A stretch of DNA of 47,190 nucleotides, from NCBI GenBank assembly GCA_035700025.1, contig DASSOY010000012.1:1-47190 (forward strand). Direction: 5' to 3'. Position numbers and translations under genes: made by a program. Below the pieces are notes generated by a model that worked only from the letters and a program-made list of their open reading frames with translations, was not told the origin of the DNA and made no database searches. Shown one piece after another: positions 8,247-16,446 of this stretch. How positions within the stretch are numbered: position 1 is the first letter of the stretch; every line of letters starts with the position of its first letter. This DNA is from Bacillales bacterium. Lineage in GTDB: Bacteria; Bacillota; Bacilli; Bacillales; DASSOY01.

Positions 8247-8717
8247 ATGGCAAAACCGATAGAAATTTCGAAGATTCGCGTCTTTCAAGATGAAGGAAAA
8301 ACCCGCCGGGCGTACATCGGTGATTTTAAAGAGCCTTTTTATTACGGAATTCACGGCGGGGTCAAAGATTTTTATCAAGCAGAACCGGAGACAGAGCATC
8401 CTTCGACGCTGGATCATGTGATTGCCGCGGCCGCCGGTTGAATGACCGGGACGCTCGCGGGCGCGCTGGAGGCGCGTCAAATTCCGACGTACCCGGACAA
8501 ACTAGGCACGAAAGCCGAAGGGACGATCGAGGCGCCTGACGGCATATTGAAAATCACCCACATTCAACTCCATTTTGATCTTGAAATCCCGAAAGGGAAA
8601 CGAACAGAGGCAGAACGTGCATTAAAAGTGTTCGAACGGAATTGTCCAGTGGCGCAGACGCTGAAGGGCTGCGTACAAATCGAATATGATTGGGACATCC
8701 AAGAAGTGGACGCATGA
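8247..8717 (+). CDS. OsmC-family protein with in-frame UGA at the catalytic Cys (candidate selenoprotein)
   Basis: The frame from ATG 8247 (AAAGGAGGG upstream) to 8717 encodes a 156-residue OsmC/Ohr-family protein, interrupted only by TGA at codon 65 (8439-8441). The context is IAAAAG-(TGA)-MTGTLAGALEAR. Family members carry the peroxidatic cysteine at this point, so UGA replaces UGC or UGU exactly there. The second family cysteine is intact in ERNCPVAQ. OsmC/Ohr proteins reduce organic hydroperoxides through the first Cys. Selenocysteine at a catalytic Cys is the classic selenoprotein pattern, and a stem-loop follows the UGA (8446-8496). The alternative is a nonsense mutation or base error, as suspected for the catalase at 1549. 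selA, selB and selD are not in the window, so Sec insertion is inference; the family call is firm. Confidence 0.75.
8446..8496 (+). promoter_or_regulatory. Possible bacterial SECIS-like stem-loop after UGA
   Basis: An inner stem of seven pairs (8460-8466 with 8472-8478, one G-U) closes a five-base loop TGGAG. An outer stem of eight pairs (8446-8453 with 8488-8496, one bulged A at 8491) lies below it. The loop begins 26 bases past the UGA and has G among its first two bases, which fits the loose bacterial SECIS description. The region is GC-rich, so chance pairing is possible. Confidence 0.4.
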
Positions 8718-8737
8718 TCCAAAAGGACTTTTTTTAT

Positions 8738-8771
8738 GCAAGCACCTGTTTCGCACAAAACAGGTGCTTGC
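8738..8771. repeat. Perfect 14-bp inverted repeat between convergent genes
   Basis: GCAAGCACCTGTTT is repeated inverted around a six-base loop. It lies 20 bases after the OsmC stop and before the convergent NERD gene. There is no T tract on the 3' side on either strand; the seven T residues stand on the wrong side for plus-strand termination. It may still stop transcription, but it is not a canonical terminator. Confidence 0.7.
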
Positions 8772-8820
8772 AATATGTCGCCGTTGATCCACAATAGTTA
8801 GGACGATAGACAAACTTGAA

Positions 8821-9648
8821 TTAATCATTTTGCTGATGTTCATAGCAATAGATGTTGCCGCCGAAACGTTGCTTCTGGCTTAAGCAGAACTTTTCAACCT
8901 TTTCCGACACACCTTTTCCGCATGTTTTGCATTTTCCCTTGCGAGAAGGTTTTGCCGCTGTGTTCGTTTTTTCAATTTTATCTTTGATTTTCGCGATATG
9001 TGTTTCTCTTGCGGATGAATCCGTAATGTTTGCTTTTGTTAATCGTTCGAGAATGTCTTTAATCGCTTCCGAGCTCAAACACGGCTCAATGCCCAGCTTC
9101 GGCATCAGAACGAGTTTTCTCTGGATGAACTCCGACAGCTCCGTATCATACACGATCAGTTCATTCGATTGGATTTTCCGAAGTTCGGGATCGACGGCAA
9201 AGGTACACCGCTTCGTGAAGGAAACGATTGATATGTAGGCAACATCCTTGTATTCAGGAAGCAGGGCTTGTATGGCTTTTATATGGCCAAAATTTTGCAG
9301 AAAGGGATTGTACATTTCGAATTTGCCGTTGATGCGCCATTTTTTTCGTTCCCGGTTCCCGTAAATCTTTCCTTGATAATTTTTCGTTTCGATGACGAAC
9401 AATCCAAACGGCGTAACGATTACATGGTCTACCTGAGAAAAACCGGACCGGCTTTTTGCATTTTTGATCATCAAGTCACTGATGAATTCGCAATCTTTCG
9501 GCAGCTGGGCGAGTTGAATGTCAATCTTGTATTCCCCAAGCTCCCCTTTTCGGTTTGATTTTCGCTGCCGCTCTTTTTGGTTTGCTTTCGCATCGGTTTT
9601 CAGTGGTTTGCCGCTCGTTTTCTTGGTGAATAGCTTTGTCAAAAACAT
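8821..9648 (-). CDS. NERD-domain protein with C-terminal zinc-finger-like motif
   Basis: This 275-residue protein carries a nuclease-related (NERD) domain at about residues 35-150. The segment QVDHVIVTPFGLFVIETKNY holds the D...E-x-K arrangement of the restriction-endonuclease fold. The C-terminus has CKTCGKGV, then a later Cys and CYEH, resembling a zinc ribbon. The N-terminus is Lys-rich. The ATG at 9648 has AGAGGAG eight bases upstream and is preferred to an ATG 45 bases earlier. NERD proteins in bacilli are commonly single genes of unclear role, possibly in DNA processing; enzymatic activity is inferred from the fold. It is monocistronic. Confidence 0.87.
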   Translation of the reverse strand: MFLTKLFTKKTSGKPLKTDAKANQKERQRKSNRKGELGEYKIDIQLAQLPKDCEFISDLMIKNAKSRSGFSQVDHVIVTPFGLFVIETKNYQGKIYGNRERKKWRINGKFEMYNPFLQNFGHIKAIQALLPEYKDVAYISIVSFTKRCTFAVDPELRKIQSNELIVYDTELSEFIQRKLVLMPKLGIEPCLSSEAIKDILERLTKANITDSSARETHIAKIKDKIEKTNTAAKPSRKGKCKTCGKGVSEKVEKFCLSQKQRFGGNIYCYEHQQND

Positions 9649-9922
9649 ACCTTGTCTCCTCTTCTTCTCATTCGTGTCCATCAGCACATCCATGTAAAAA
9701 GATGTACTTTACCATCGGTCAAAACCGATCAAATATTTAATCGAAAAATAGACTTGAACAAGCGGTCGAGTTCGGTCTCATCAAAGGTGCTTTCGCTATG
9801 TGTTTCAATGATCCGCAAAGGGGCAGTTTAGGGATAAGTTCGCCCCCTTCCGCTCCCTGCTGCGTATTGATCTATCCGTATTCTTATTTCGCATGCCAGG
9901 TTCATTTAGGCGTCGATTTTAT

Positions 9923-9963
9923 AAAAAAAGCACCTCTAACTGCAAAAGCATGCGGTTGAGGTG
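9923..9963 (-). terminator. Terminator after yunB
   Basis: On the minus strand a stem of about twelve pairs with one bulge (CACCTC...GAGGTG) is followed by GC and seven T residues. It lies 33 bases beyond the yunB stop. Confidence 0.85.
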
Positions 9964-9996
9964 TCGTTTGACTGCTCGCGGTGAGAAATCATTTTT

Positions 9997-10806
9997 TTAC
10001 GGAGCAATTTGAAATTGTCGTTTGCTGTTTTTGTCGGACGGTAAAACAATTGATGGGGATCCGTTGTCATCGCCGTCTCCAGAGTAATACAACGGCGCTT
10101 CACGGGAGACCATGACGCTTCCTACCAAAACTTGGGTCGTCACTTCCACTGGCTCGGTTGCGAATGGAATGATCGCCCGGGCATTCACGTGAATTTTTAT
10201 AAATAATTTCAAGAATACGTTATTAATTCTCACCGGTTCGGCGATTCCGACAAGCGAGGATGTTACGCTGCCGATAACATGAAAACGGACCGGAACTTTC
10301 GGACCGAGGTTGGCCAAAAGTGAATTGTTTGTGGCTACACCCAACGGAATTTGATAGATTAAGGCGCCTTTTCTTTCGGTCGTCACTTCGATGCCATCGC
10401 CGTTCAGAAACGACCATCGTTCCCCATTCTCCAATCGTTTTAAATATTGTTGCGTTTGTGCGGTCGTGCGAGTCATCAACATGTTGACGTTGGAAGAGTC
10501 GATCACCACGGCGGTGACTTCCCCGTCGTTGTTTTTTTCAAGATGAAGAAACTCCAATTTTGTTTGCAATTCTTTCACTTGTTTCGTTACGGCCGCGTTG
10601 GCTACCGTCGTCGCAATGTCTTTCGTTTTGGTTTTGGCGTAGGCCATCAGAGTCGGCTTAATTCCTTCATTGATCATCCACAGTCCCCATAACGTTAACG
10701 TAATAAAAATCATAAACGTAATGATGAACGTGTGCCGCGGAGGAAGAGGTTTGCCTATTTTGAAATGCGGCCAGCGAATTCCGCGTCGTTTCTTCGGCTT
10801 AAACAT
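9997..10806 (-). CDS. yunB: Sporulation protein YunB
   Basis: This 269-residue protein matches the YunB family. It has a basic N-terminus, one membrane segment at about residues 28-46 (IITFMIFITLTLWGLWMI), then the family signature INEGIKPTLMAYAKTKTK and a long extracytoplasmic domain. In B. subtilis YunB is a mother-cell sporulation protein needed for proper spore formation; its biochemical function is unknown. The ATG has GGGAGG upstream. It is divergent from the DMT permease gene and ends at a good terminator. It is one of the markers that this organism makes endospores. Confidence 0.92.
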   Translation of the reverse strand: MFKPKKRRGIRWPHFKIGKPLPPRHTFIITFMIFITLTLWGLWMINEGIKPTLMAYAKTKTKDIATTVANAAVTKQVKELQTKLEFLHLEKNNDGEVTAVVIDSSNVNMLMTRTTAQTQQYLKRLENGERWSFLNGDGIEVTTERKGALIYQIPLGVATNNSLLANLGPKVPVRFHVIGSVTSSLVGIAEPVRINNVFLKLFIKIHVNARAIIPFATEPVEVTTQVLVGSVMVSREAPLYYSGDGDDNGSPSIVLPSDKNSKRQFQIAP

Positions 10807-11005
10807 TAGGAACCTCCCTTCAGGAAAGTATATGCTTGACCGAATCTTTCATGCAGAAGGATTAGATGCTGCGTGACACGACAGTTTCCGGAACGCGGGA
10901 TGAGCAATCCTTTAGGCAAACGGCCGCCGGACGTTGTATAATCCATCAAACAGGGAACGGTCTCAATGGTTCGAGCTTCCCTATATTGAATGAGGAGAAT
11001 TGCTT

Positions 11006-11887
11006 GTGAAACCGAGTTTATTTGCGTTGATGGTTTTTATAACGACCGCTTTGATGGGAACGTCATTTACGATCGGAAAGATCGGATTGTCTTATGCCTC
11101 CCCTTTTCTGCTCGCGGGTTTGCGATTTGCGATTGCTGGGGTGCTGATGGCGATTTTCGTCGTTCTGTTTCAGCGGAAACATCCTCGGATGATGGCGGAC
11201 TGGTTTCGCATCGTCATCATTGGTTTCTTTCAAACGACCGGGGTTATGGGGGCGATTTTTTTCAGTTTAAAAACGATTACGGCTGGTGAATCAGCCATTT
11301 TGACCTTTATTAATCCGTTGCTCGTGGTGATTTTCAGCTCCTTGTTTTTGCAGATGCGTTACCGCTGGATGCAGTGGGGCGGCGTAATTCTCGGATTTCT
11401 TGGTGTTTTCATCACGCTCGGAGGACAATTGTCTTTGCAAATCGGAACGATTATCGGCTTCGGCGGAGCTGTTTCGTTCGCAATTGCCACCCTTTTGATC
11501 AAAAGATGGGGCGTGCGCTTCGATACTTGGGTGTTAACGGCGTACCAAATGCTTTTCGGCGGTATTTTGTTATTGTTGGTGAGCGGGTTATTCGAGGATG
11601 CTTTTTTCGTGGTCAATGCCACTTCGCTGTTCATTCTTTTATGGCTGGCGGTCATGGCGTCCATCGTGCAGTTTGTGACGTGGTTTTTTCTTTTGAAAAA
11701 AGGACATCCAGGGAAAGTTAGTGCGTTCTTGTTTCTCGCCCCGTTTTTCGGCGTCATTTCCGGTTGGCTTATTTTAAACGAACCGGTCGGTCCCTCCCTG
11801 CTTGCAGGCGGTGCCTTGATTTTTGCCGGCATTTTCGCCGTCAATTGGCCGGAGAAAACAGACAAATCGAAATTTGACGCCGGGTAA
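11006..11887 (+). CDS. EamA/DMT-family transporter
   Basis: This 293-residue integral membrane protein has ten predicted helices in two EamA repeats. The first repeat starts around TTALMGTSFTIGKIGLSYASP, and the second ends with LILNEPVGPSLLAGGALIFAGIF, a typical DMT signature. Such permeases export metabolites or amino acids; the substrate is unknown. The GTG at 11006 has GAGGAG eight bases upstream and is preferred over a TTG two codons earlier. A TATAAT at about 10936-10941 may be its -10 box. The gene stands alone, divergent from yunB. Confidence 0.9.
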   Translation: MKPSLFALMVFITTALMGTSFTIGKIGLSYASPFLLAGLRFAIAGVLMAIFVVLFQRKHPRMMADWFRIVIIGFFQTTGVMGAIFFSLKTITAGESAILTFINPLLVVIFSSLFLQMRYRWMQWGGVILGFLGVFITLGGQLSLQIGTIIGFGGAVSFAIATLLIKRWGVRFDTWVLTAYQMLFGGILLLLVSGLFEDAFFVVNATSLFILLWLAVMASIVQFVTWFFLLKKGHPGKVSAFLFLAPFFGVISGWLILNEPVGPSLLAGGALIFAGIFAVNWPEKTDKSKFDAG

Positions 11888-11979
11888 AAAAATGCCCGAG
11901 TTGAGTGATCGCTCACCTGTGTTCTTATTTCCTTCGAAAAATGTACTTTCATATAAATACGCGCATCTAACATGAGCGT

Positions 11980-12043
11980 TTCCGACTTAAACGTCGGAAG
12001 GCTGATTCCCCCAGTCGTTTCTCAACGACTATTTGAACCAGCC
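11980..12043. other. Compact two-hairpin structured element
   Basis: Two adjoining structures lie between convergent genes. The first is a seven-pair hairpin (11980-11986 with 11993-11999). The second is a five-pair outer stem (12000-12004 with 12039-12043) enclosing a seven-pair hairpin (12013-12019 with 12024-12030). On the minus strand the order ends with GGGGGAATCAGCC and the first hairpin. This resembles the 3' ends of IS200/IS605-type elements and their omega-RNAs, but no transposase, TnpB or IscB gene is present. It may be a remnant or an independent RNA. Confidence 0.4.
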
Positions 12044-12063
12044 TCACCTTTGTCACAGTTGAG

Positions 12064-13440
12064 TTACCGTTTGAAAATGTTAAATATTTGTTCAGCAAGA
12101 TTTGTATTCTCGTTCATGCCGGCAAAGCGTTCAGTCCCCGGACCATAGGCAAAAACTTGAACATCTACACCCGTATGTCCGGTCGTCGTCCAGCCCGTAT
12201 GGGACCGTTCGGAGAAAATTTTCTCGATGGCATTGTGCACCTCGTTGTCGTCGTCTTTCGTTGCCGCCGCCTTTTTTACAGATTGAATTTCTTCCGCACT
12301 TAAATCAAAGTCGATATACTGATCAAGCACCGTTTCCACGTCGGCTCCGGATGCGATTTTTTCCGCCATGAAGTCGGGGGTTATCTTCGCCGCTTGAATG
12401 GCTTTCGGATAAAAGACGTACTTATACCCGCTTCCGACGCTTAATCCGCCTGTGGAATGATCGGCTGTGACAACGACAAGCGTATGCTTGTCTTTCTTTG
12501 CATAAGCAATTGCCGCTTGTACAGCGTCTGCAAAATCTTCCATTTCGCTCATGGCCCCAACAATGTCATTGTCGTGTCCGGCCCAATCGATTTGGCTGCC
12601 TTCGACCATGAGGAAAAAGCCCTTTTTGTTGTCGTCTAACCGCTCGATCGCGGCAGTTGTCATTTCTTCTAAAGACGGGATTTCCTTTGTACGGTCAATC
12701 GCTTTCGGCAAGCCGACCGGCGCGAAAAGCCCGAGGATTTGATCATTGTCATCCTTCAGCAGTTCCTCTCGTGTCGTTACATAGCTGTATCCGTTCTGCT
12801 TGAATTGTTTAACCAAGTTGCGATCCTCGCGAATGAAATAGTTCGTTCCCCCGCCGAGCATGACATCTACTTTGTGCTCTCCATTGATTCTATCGTCATA
12901 ATAAGCATCAGCGATTTCATTGTAATTATGGCGGTCCTCATTATGGGCCGCAAATGCTGCAGGTGTTGCATGATTGATCTGCGAAGTGGCAACGAGTCCC
13001 GTCGATTTTCCGCGTTTTTTGGCTTGTTCCAGAACGGTTTCTACCGGTTCCCGATCGGTATTCACCGCGATTGCCCCGTTGTACGTTTTTACAGCAGCAC
13101 TCATGGCTGTTGCCGCTGCCGCAGAATCGGTAATGTTCTCATGTTCATCATGCGGATACGTTTTTTGCATGCCGACGAAATACTTATCAAAGACGGTTTC
13201 TTCCATCATGGGTGTCGAAGGATCGTCTTTGAAATACCGGTAAGCCGTCGTGTATGCCGGTCCCATGCCGTCACCGATCATGACGATGACGTTTTTGATT
13301 TTCGCGTGATTTTCCTTCGTTTTTCCTGTTTGGGCTGCACGGACGTCGTCACCGACCGAAGAACTTGATTGACATCCAATTGCAATCAGTGATGCGAGAA
13401 CGGGTATGACCGCTTTCTTAGACCACATTTTCTTGAACAA
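12064..13440 (-). CDS. phoA: Alkaline phosphatase, lipoprotein type (PhoA family)
   Basis: This 458-residue enzyme hydrolyses phosphate monoesters outside the membrane. It has a signal peptide with lipobox IAIGC (Cys 23), unlike a freely secreted phosphatase. The family blocks are intact: VIVMIGDGMG with the metal-binding Asp 57, TDSAAAATAMS with the nucleophilic Ser 106, VEGSQIDWAGHDND, VTADHSTGGLS, and a C-terminal GHTG. The TTG at 13440 has AGGAGGG upstream; the ATG four codons later is less well placed. A Pho-type regulator would be expected, but I did not find convincing tandem PhoP boxes upstream. It is monocistronic. Confidence 0.95.
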   Translation of the reverse strand: MFKKMWSKKAVIPVLASLIAIGCQSSSSVGDDVRAAQTGKTKENHAKIKNVIVMIGDGMGPAYTTAYRYFKDDPSTPMMEETVFDKYFVGMQKTYPHDEHENITDSAAAATAMSAAVKTYNGAIAVNTDREPVETVLEQAKKRGKSTGLVATSQINHATPAAFAAHNEDRHNYNEIADAYYDDRINGEHKVDVMLGGGTNYFIREDRNLVKQFKQNGYSYVTTREELLKDDNDQILGLFAPVGLPKAIDRTKEIPSLEEMTTAAIERLDDNKKGFFLMVEGSQIDWAGHDNDIVGAMSEMEDFADAVQAAIAYAKKDKHTLVVVTADHSTGGLSVGSGYKYVFYPKAIQAAKITPDFMAEKIASGADVETVLDQYIDFDLSAEEIQSVKKAAATKDDDNEVHNAIEKIFSERSHTGWTTTGHTGVDVQVFAYGPGTERFAGMNENTNLAEQIFNIFKR

Positions 13441-13776
13441 ATGATCGCCCTCCTGTTAAAGATGATGGCTCGGCCGAGGCGACAACCTTGCGAATAATCA
13501 ATCATTCTATACCGCGCCGCCAAGCTTACAATCTATTTTAAAGCGACTCTATTAAACTGGGGTAAATCGAACATTAAATTTATATATACGTATTGTCGAA
13601 TTTTCGTATGTTTTCTTTGCCGTTATTTTAAATAACAAGCCGAAATTTGTAGAAGTTTTCTAGCTTCCTTCGTGCATAAGGTTCGTCACATTCGTTGATG
13701 CTAAAACTAAAGATTCATTGTTTGTCGCATTGAAGGCGGGAGTGTCCAGGAGAATCTTATATATGGGGGAACGCAA
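13441..13776. other. Intergenic region between phoA and a divergent small gene
   Basis: No gene is seen in this A+T-rich stretch. It holds the upstream regions of two divergent genes. A plausible sigma-A promoter for phoA lies at 13504-13531. Confidence 0.5.
13504..13531 (-). promoter_or_regulatory. Candidate promoter of phoA
   Basis: On the minus strand TTGTAA and TAGAAT are separated by 16 bases, about 65 bases before the phoA start. The match to sigma-A consensus is moderate. Confidence 0.35.
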
Positions 13777-13974
13777 ATGAAACCTGAAACAAGGACGTTT
13801 GCCATTGGGCTGTTGTCGTTTGCCGCATTCCTATTGTCAAATTTGTTTCCGCATTTGCTGCCGAGGCTTGGCGATTGGATGCAATCCGCAGACCCTGCCT
13901 TAGCGGTCATTTTCATTTTGGTGATGGTTATTTGCGTACAAACGGTATTCCTTCTGCATAAACGAAAACACTAG
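13777..13974 (+). CDS. Small two-helix membrane protein, unknown
   Basis: This 65-residue protein has two hydrophobic segments (about residues 8-30 and 42-60) joined by a short polar loop, and a basic C-terminus (LHKRKH). The ATG lies behind ATGGGGGAACG, an acceptable ribosome site. I recognise no family. The hydrophobic pattern, the ribosome site and the position between two unrelated genes support a real gene. The product should sit in the cytoplasmic membrane; nothing indicates its role. Confidence 0.6.
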   Translation: MKPETRTFAIGLLSFAAFLLSNLFPHLLPRLGDWMQSADPALAVIFILVMVICVQTVFLLHKRKH

Positions 13975-14012
13975 GGGATCTCTCATAATGACAACATTCG
14001 AAACGGAGTACT

Positions 14013-14046
14013 AAAAAAAGAGGCGGGATTCAAGTCCTGCCTCTTT
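14013..14046 (-). terminator. Terminator of the MFS pump gene
   Basis: A twelve-pair stem (AAAGAGGC... with GCCTCTTT, one G-U) overlaps the pump's stop codon and is followed on the minus strand by seven T residues. It may also end the small plus-strand gene. Confidence 0.88.
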
Positions 14047-15523
14047 AATTTCCCGTAGTAGTCGATGTCCTTTCGTTTTTGGCGATGGCATGATTCGCAC
14101 GGTTTTGTTCGATATCGTCATCCGGGGGATGTGTACGTTTCACGAAAAAGGAAGCCAGTAGACCTATGATCGCGAGAATTGCTGCTACCATAAAAGCGAC
14201 GTTGATGCCGTGAATGTGCGCTTGCGTTGGGGTCAACGCATCTGCATGTTCCGCAGTCGTCGTCATAACGGTAACGAGAATGGCGGTTCCAACTGCTCCT
14301 GCGACCATTCGCATCGTATTGCTCATCGCCGCTCCGTGCGGAATAAGCTTTTTCGGGAGCTGATTCAATCCAGCCGTCGTGACTGGCATCATCACCATTG
14401 ACATGCCGAGCATTCGGATCGCGTACATCGTTGTCACAAATGCAAACGAGGTGGTTGGATCCAGGTTCGTGAACGGAATCGTAGCCGCTGCGAACAACGC
14501 CATTCCGATGATTGCCAGCCAGCGCGCACCAATACGGTCAAAAATTCTTCCGGTAATCGGCGATGTGATCCCCATAATGAGCGCACCGGGCAACAACACG
14601 AGACCTGATTGCATCGCATTAAATCCGCGTACATTTTGCATATAAAGCGGAATCAACGTTTCCGCGCCGATCAATCCCATGAATACGATCATTGTTATGC
14701 CGGTGGCCAAGGTAAAGATTGGATATCCAAACACCTTGAATTCGAGCATCGGTACGCGCATTTTCAGTTGCCGCCGGATGAACAGGAACAAGGTAACCGT
14801 TCCAATCGCCAGCGACACGACCGTTGAAACAGCTCCCCAGCCATAGTTGCCGGCGCAGCTGAAACCGTACAACAACCCGCCAAAGCCGAACGAAGACAAT
14901 ATGATCGAGACAACGTCCACCTTCGGATTGGTTAACTCGGTCACGTTTTTCATCGCAATCGCAGCGACAAGAATGTCAATAACCGCAATCGGTAATATTA
15001 ACTCGAACAAAACACGCCAGGAATAATGTTCTGTGATCCAACCCGAAAGGGCCGGACCGATCGCCGGGGCGAACGAAATGACGAGGCCGATGATCCCCAT
15101 TGCCGCGCCGCGGTTTTTCACCGGAAAAATGAGCAGGAACACCGTTTGCATGAGCGGCAGCATGATGCCGGCGCCAGCTGACTGCACGACACGGCCGAGA
15201 AGCAGCAATTGAAACGTCGGAGCAATTGCGCAAATGACCGTTCCGACGACGAAAATGCTCATAGCGGAAAGAAACAGCCTGCGCGTTGTAAACTTCTCAA
15301 TCAAAAAGGCACTGACCGGAACCATAACGCCGTTCACAAGCATAAATACCGTCGTCAACCATTGCGCTGAATTGGCGGTAATGTGCATTTCATGCATAAT
15401 CGGCGGAATCGCCGTGATCATCAACGTTTGGTTCAAAATCGCAATAAACGTTCCGGCCAACAGAAGGCCGGCAATCAACCTCCGCTGCCCTTTCGTTTCC
15501 GGCGTTTGCGCCTGTTGTTTCAT
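14045..15523 (-). CDS. DHA2-family MFS multidrug transporter (EmrB/QacA/LmrB type)
   Basis: This 492-residue protein has the 14-helix layout of proton-driven drug exporters. The early motif LNQTLMITAIPPIMHEM (family motif D1) is present, as is the motif C-like stretch GAAMGIIGLVISFAPAIGPALSGWI in the fifth helix. The C-terminal 35 residues are hydrophilic. It should export hydrophobic or cationic toxic compounds. The ATG at 15523 has a GGGGA stretch just upstream; a GTG four codons earlier lacks a ribosome site. It is 74 bases from, and in the same direction as, the anti-sigma gene, so cotranscription with the sigma operon is possible. Confidence 0.92.
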   Translation of the reverse strand: MKQQAQTPETKGQRRLIAGLLLAGTFIAILNQTLMITAIPPIMHEMHITANSAQWLTTVFMLVNGVMVPVSAFLIEKFTTRRLFLSAMSIFVVGTVICAIAPTFQLLLLGRVVQSAGAGIMLPLMQTVFLLIFPVKNRGAAMGIIGLVISFAPAIGPALSGWITEHYSWRVLFELILPIAVIDILVAAIAMKNVTELTNPKVDVVSIILSSFGFGGLLYGFSCAGNYGWGAVSTVVSLAIGTVTLFLFIRRQLKMRVPMLEFKVFGYPIFTLATGITMIVFMGLIGAETLIPLYMQNVRGFNAMQSGLVLLPGALIMGITSPITGRIFDRIGARWLAIIGMALFAAATIPFTNLDPTTSFAFVTTMYAIRMLGMSMVMMPVTTAGLNQLPKKLIPHGAAMSNTMRMVAGAVGTAILVTVMTTTAEHADALTPTQAHIHGINVAFMVAAILAIIGLLASFFVKRTHPPDDDIEQNRANHAIAKNERTSTTTGN

Positions 15524-15609
15524 ACCATTCCCCACTCCGTTGTTGGTTCTTCTCTCCTGTGCGGTCCTCTTATTTTATCTTTTTTGCCATCAAACGTCTA
15601 AGTATTTGT

Positions 15610-16446
15610 TTATGGCTGCCGCCACCAATCGATTCGCGTCAAAACCCAGGCCGGAGGCGTGCCTTTTTCCGACAACCGCTTCATTGTCAGCACCAAATAC
15701 CCGTCATTATCCTTGCTTGCGGCTTTCAATACCGCTTGGCTTCCGTCGGTTGAAATCAATTGGGGCATTCGGTATGTCTTAGGCCAATCCGGCATGTAAG
15801 TTTGCAGATCATCCATCGCCGCATGTTCAGGTGTTAGCCGCGATGTGTAGTGACCGTTTGCGATACCGTCTACGATTTGTTGCAGCTTCTGTTGGGACCA
15901 CTGGATTTTTTTTGAACGAACAAGTTCGGCTCGTACCCCGGAAAGTTTTGTTGGAGCGGTTTGTTGTTCCGGTCCGTAAAAATTGACAGCGATTTCTTCG
16001 GCTAGCCCTGTTCCGAAGGCTGCTTTCGCCGTGGCATCAATCTCGAGATGATAGCTCATTCCAGGTTCCAAACGCGGGAAGACGATTCGCAGCAAATCCC
16101 CCTGCAGCCACTTTAAAGCATATCCGGTGTCGGGCGAGACGTTTACCGCTTTTCGCACAGAAGCGCGATCCATGACTTTTGAAAATCGAATTGTAATTTG
16201 CTTTTGCTGTTCATCTGTCTCTGTTGATGCGATCGTTGCTTGCGGCGGTATCAAATAATAAAGACATAGGCACAAGACGAAGACAGCAGCGGTTATGATG
16301 AGTGATCTTCGCAGCCAATTCGCATTGGGCAAAGGTCGTTTTAATTCGATTCGAGCCCATACGGCCTCTCGATCCGGAACATCGTTTGGCTTGCTGGCTT
16401 CTTGCAAAGCATCTTTCAACAAATCTTCGAATTCACGTTCATTCAT
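15610..16446 (-). CDS. Probable membrane anti-sigma factor with Ig-like domain
   Basis: This 278-residue protein has a short acidic cytosolic N-terminus, one membrane helix at about residues 44-62 and an extracellular part. Residues about 75-150 resemble an SbsA Ig-like (Big_5) domain: ITIRFSKVMDRASVRKAVNVSP. Its ATG overlaps the end of the ECF sigma gene by eight bases (GATGAATGA), which signals translational coupling. By position and topology it is the anti-sigma factor that holds this sigma factor at the membrane. No zinc-type HxxxCxxC motif is visible, so binding would be of another kind. The function is inferred mainly from context. Confidence 0.75.
   Translation of the reverse strand: MNEREFEDLLKDALQEASKPNDVPDREAVWARIELKRPLPNANWLRRSLIITAAVFVLCLCLYYLIPPQATIASTETDEQQKQITIRFSKVMDRASVRKAVNVSPDTGYALKWLQGDLLRIVFPRLEPGMSYHLEIDATAKAAFGTGLAEEIAVNFYGPEQQTAPTKLSGVRAELVRSKKIQWSQQKLQQIVDGIANGHYTSRLTPEHAAMDDLQTYMPDWPKTYRMPQLISTDGSQAVLKAASKDNDGYLVLTMKRLSEKGTPPAWVLTRIDWWRQP

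Noticed and set aside
11359..11973. 204-codon minus-strand frame opposite the DMT permease
   Set aside because: It is the antisense shadow of a real membrane protein with typical helices. It has no ribosome site.
13441..13776. Tandem PhoP boxes upstream of alkaline phosphatase
   Set aside because: Only scattered TT(T/A)A(A/C) words were seen, without the regular spacing of a Pho box.
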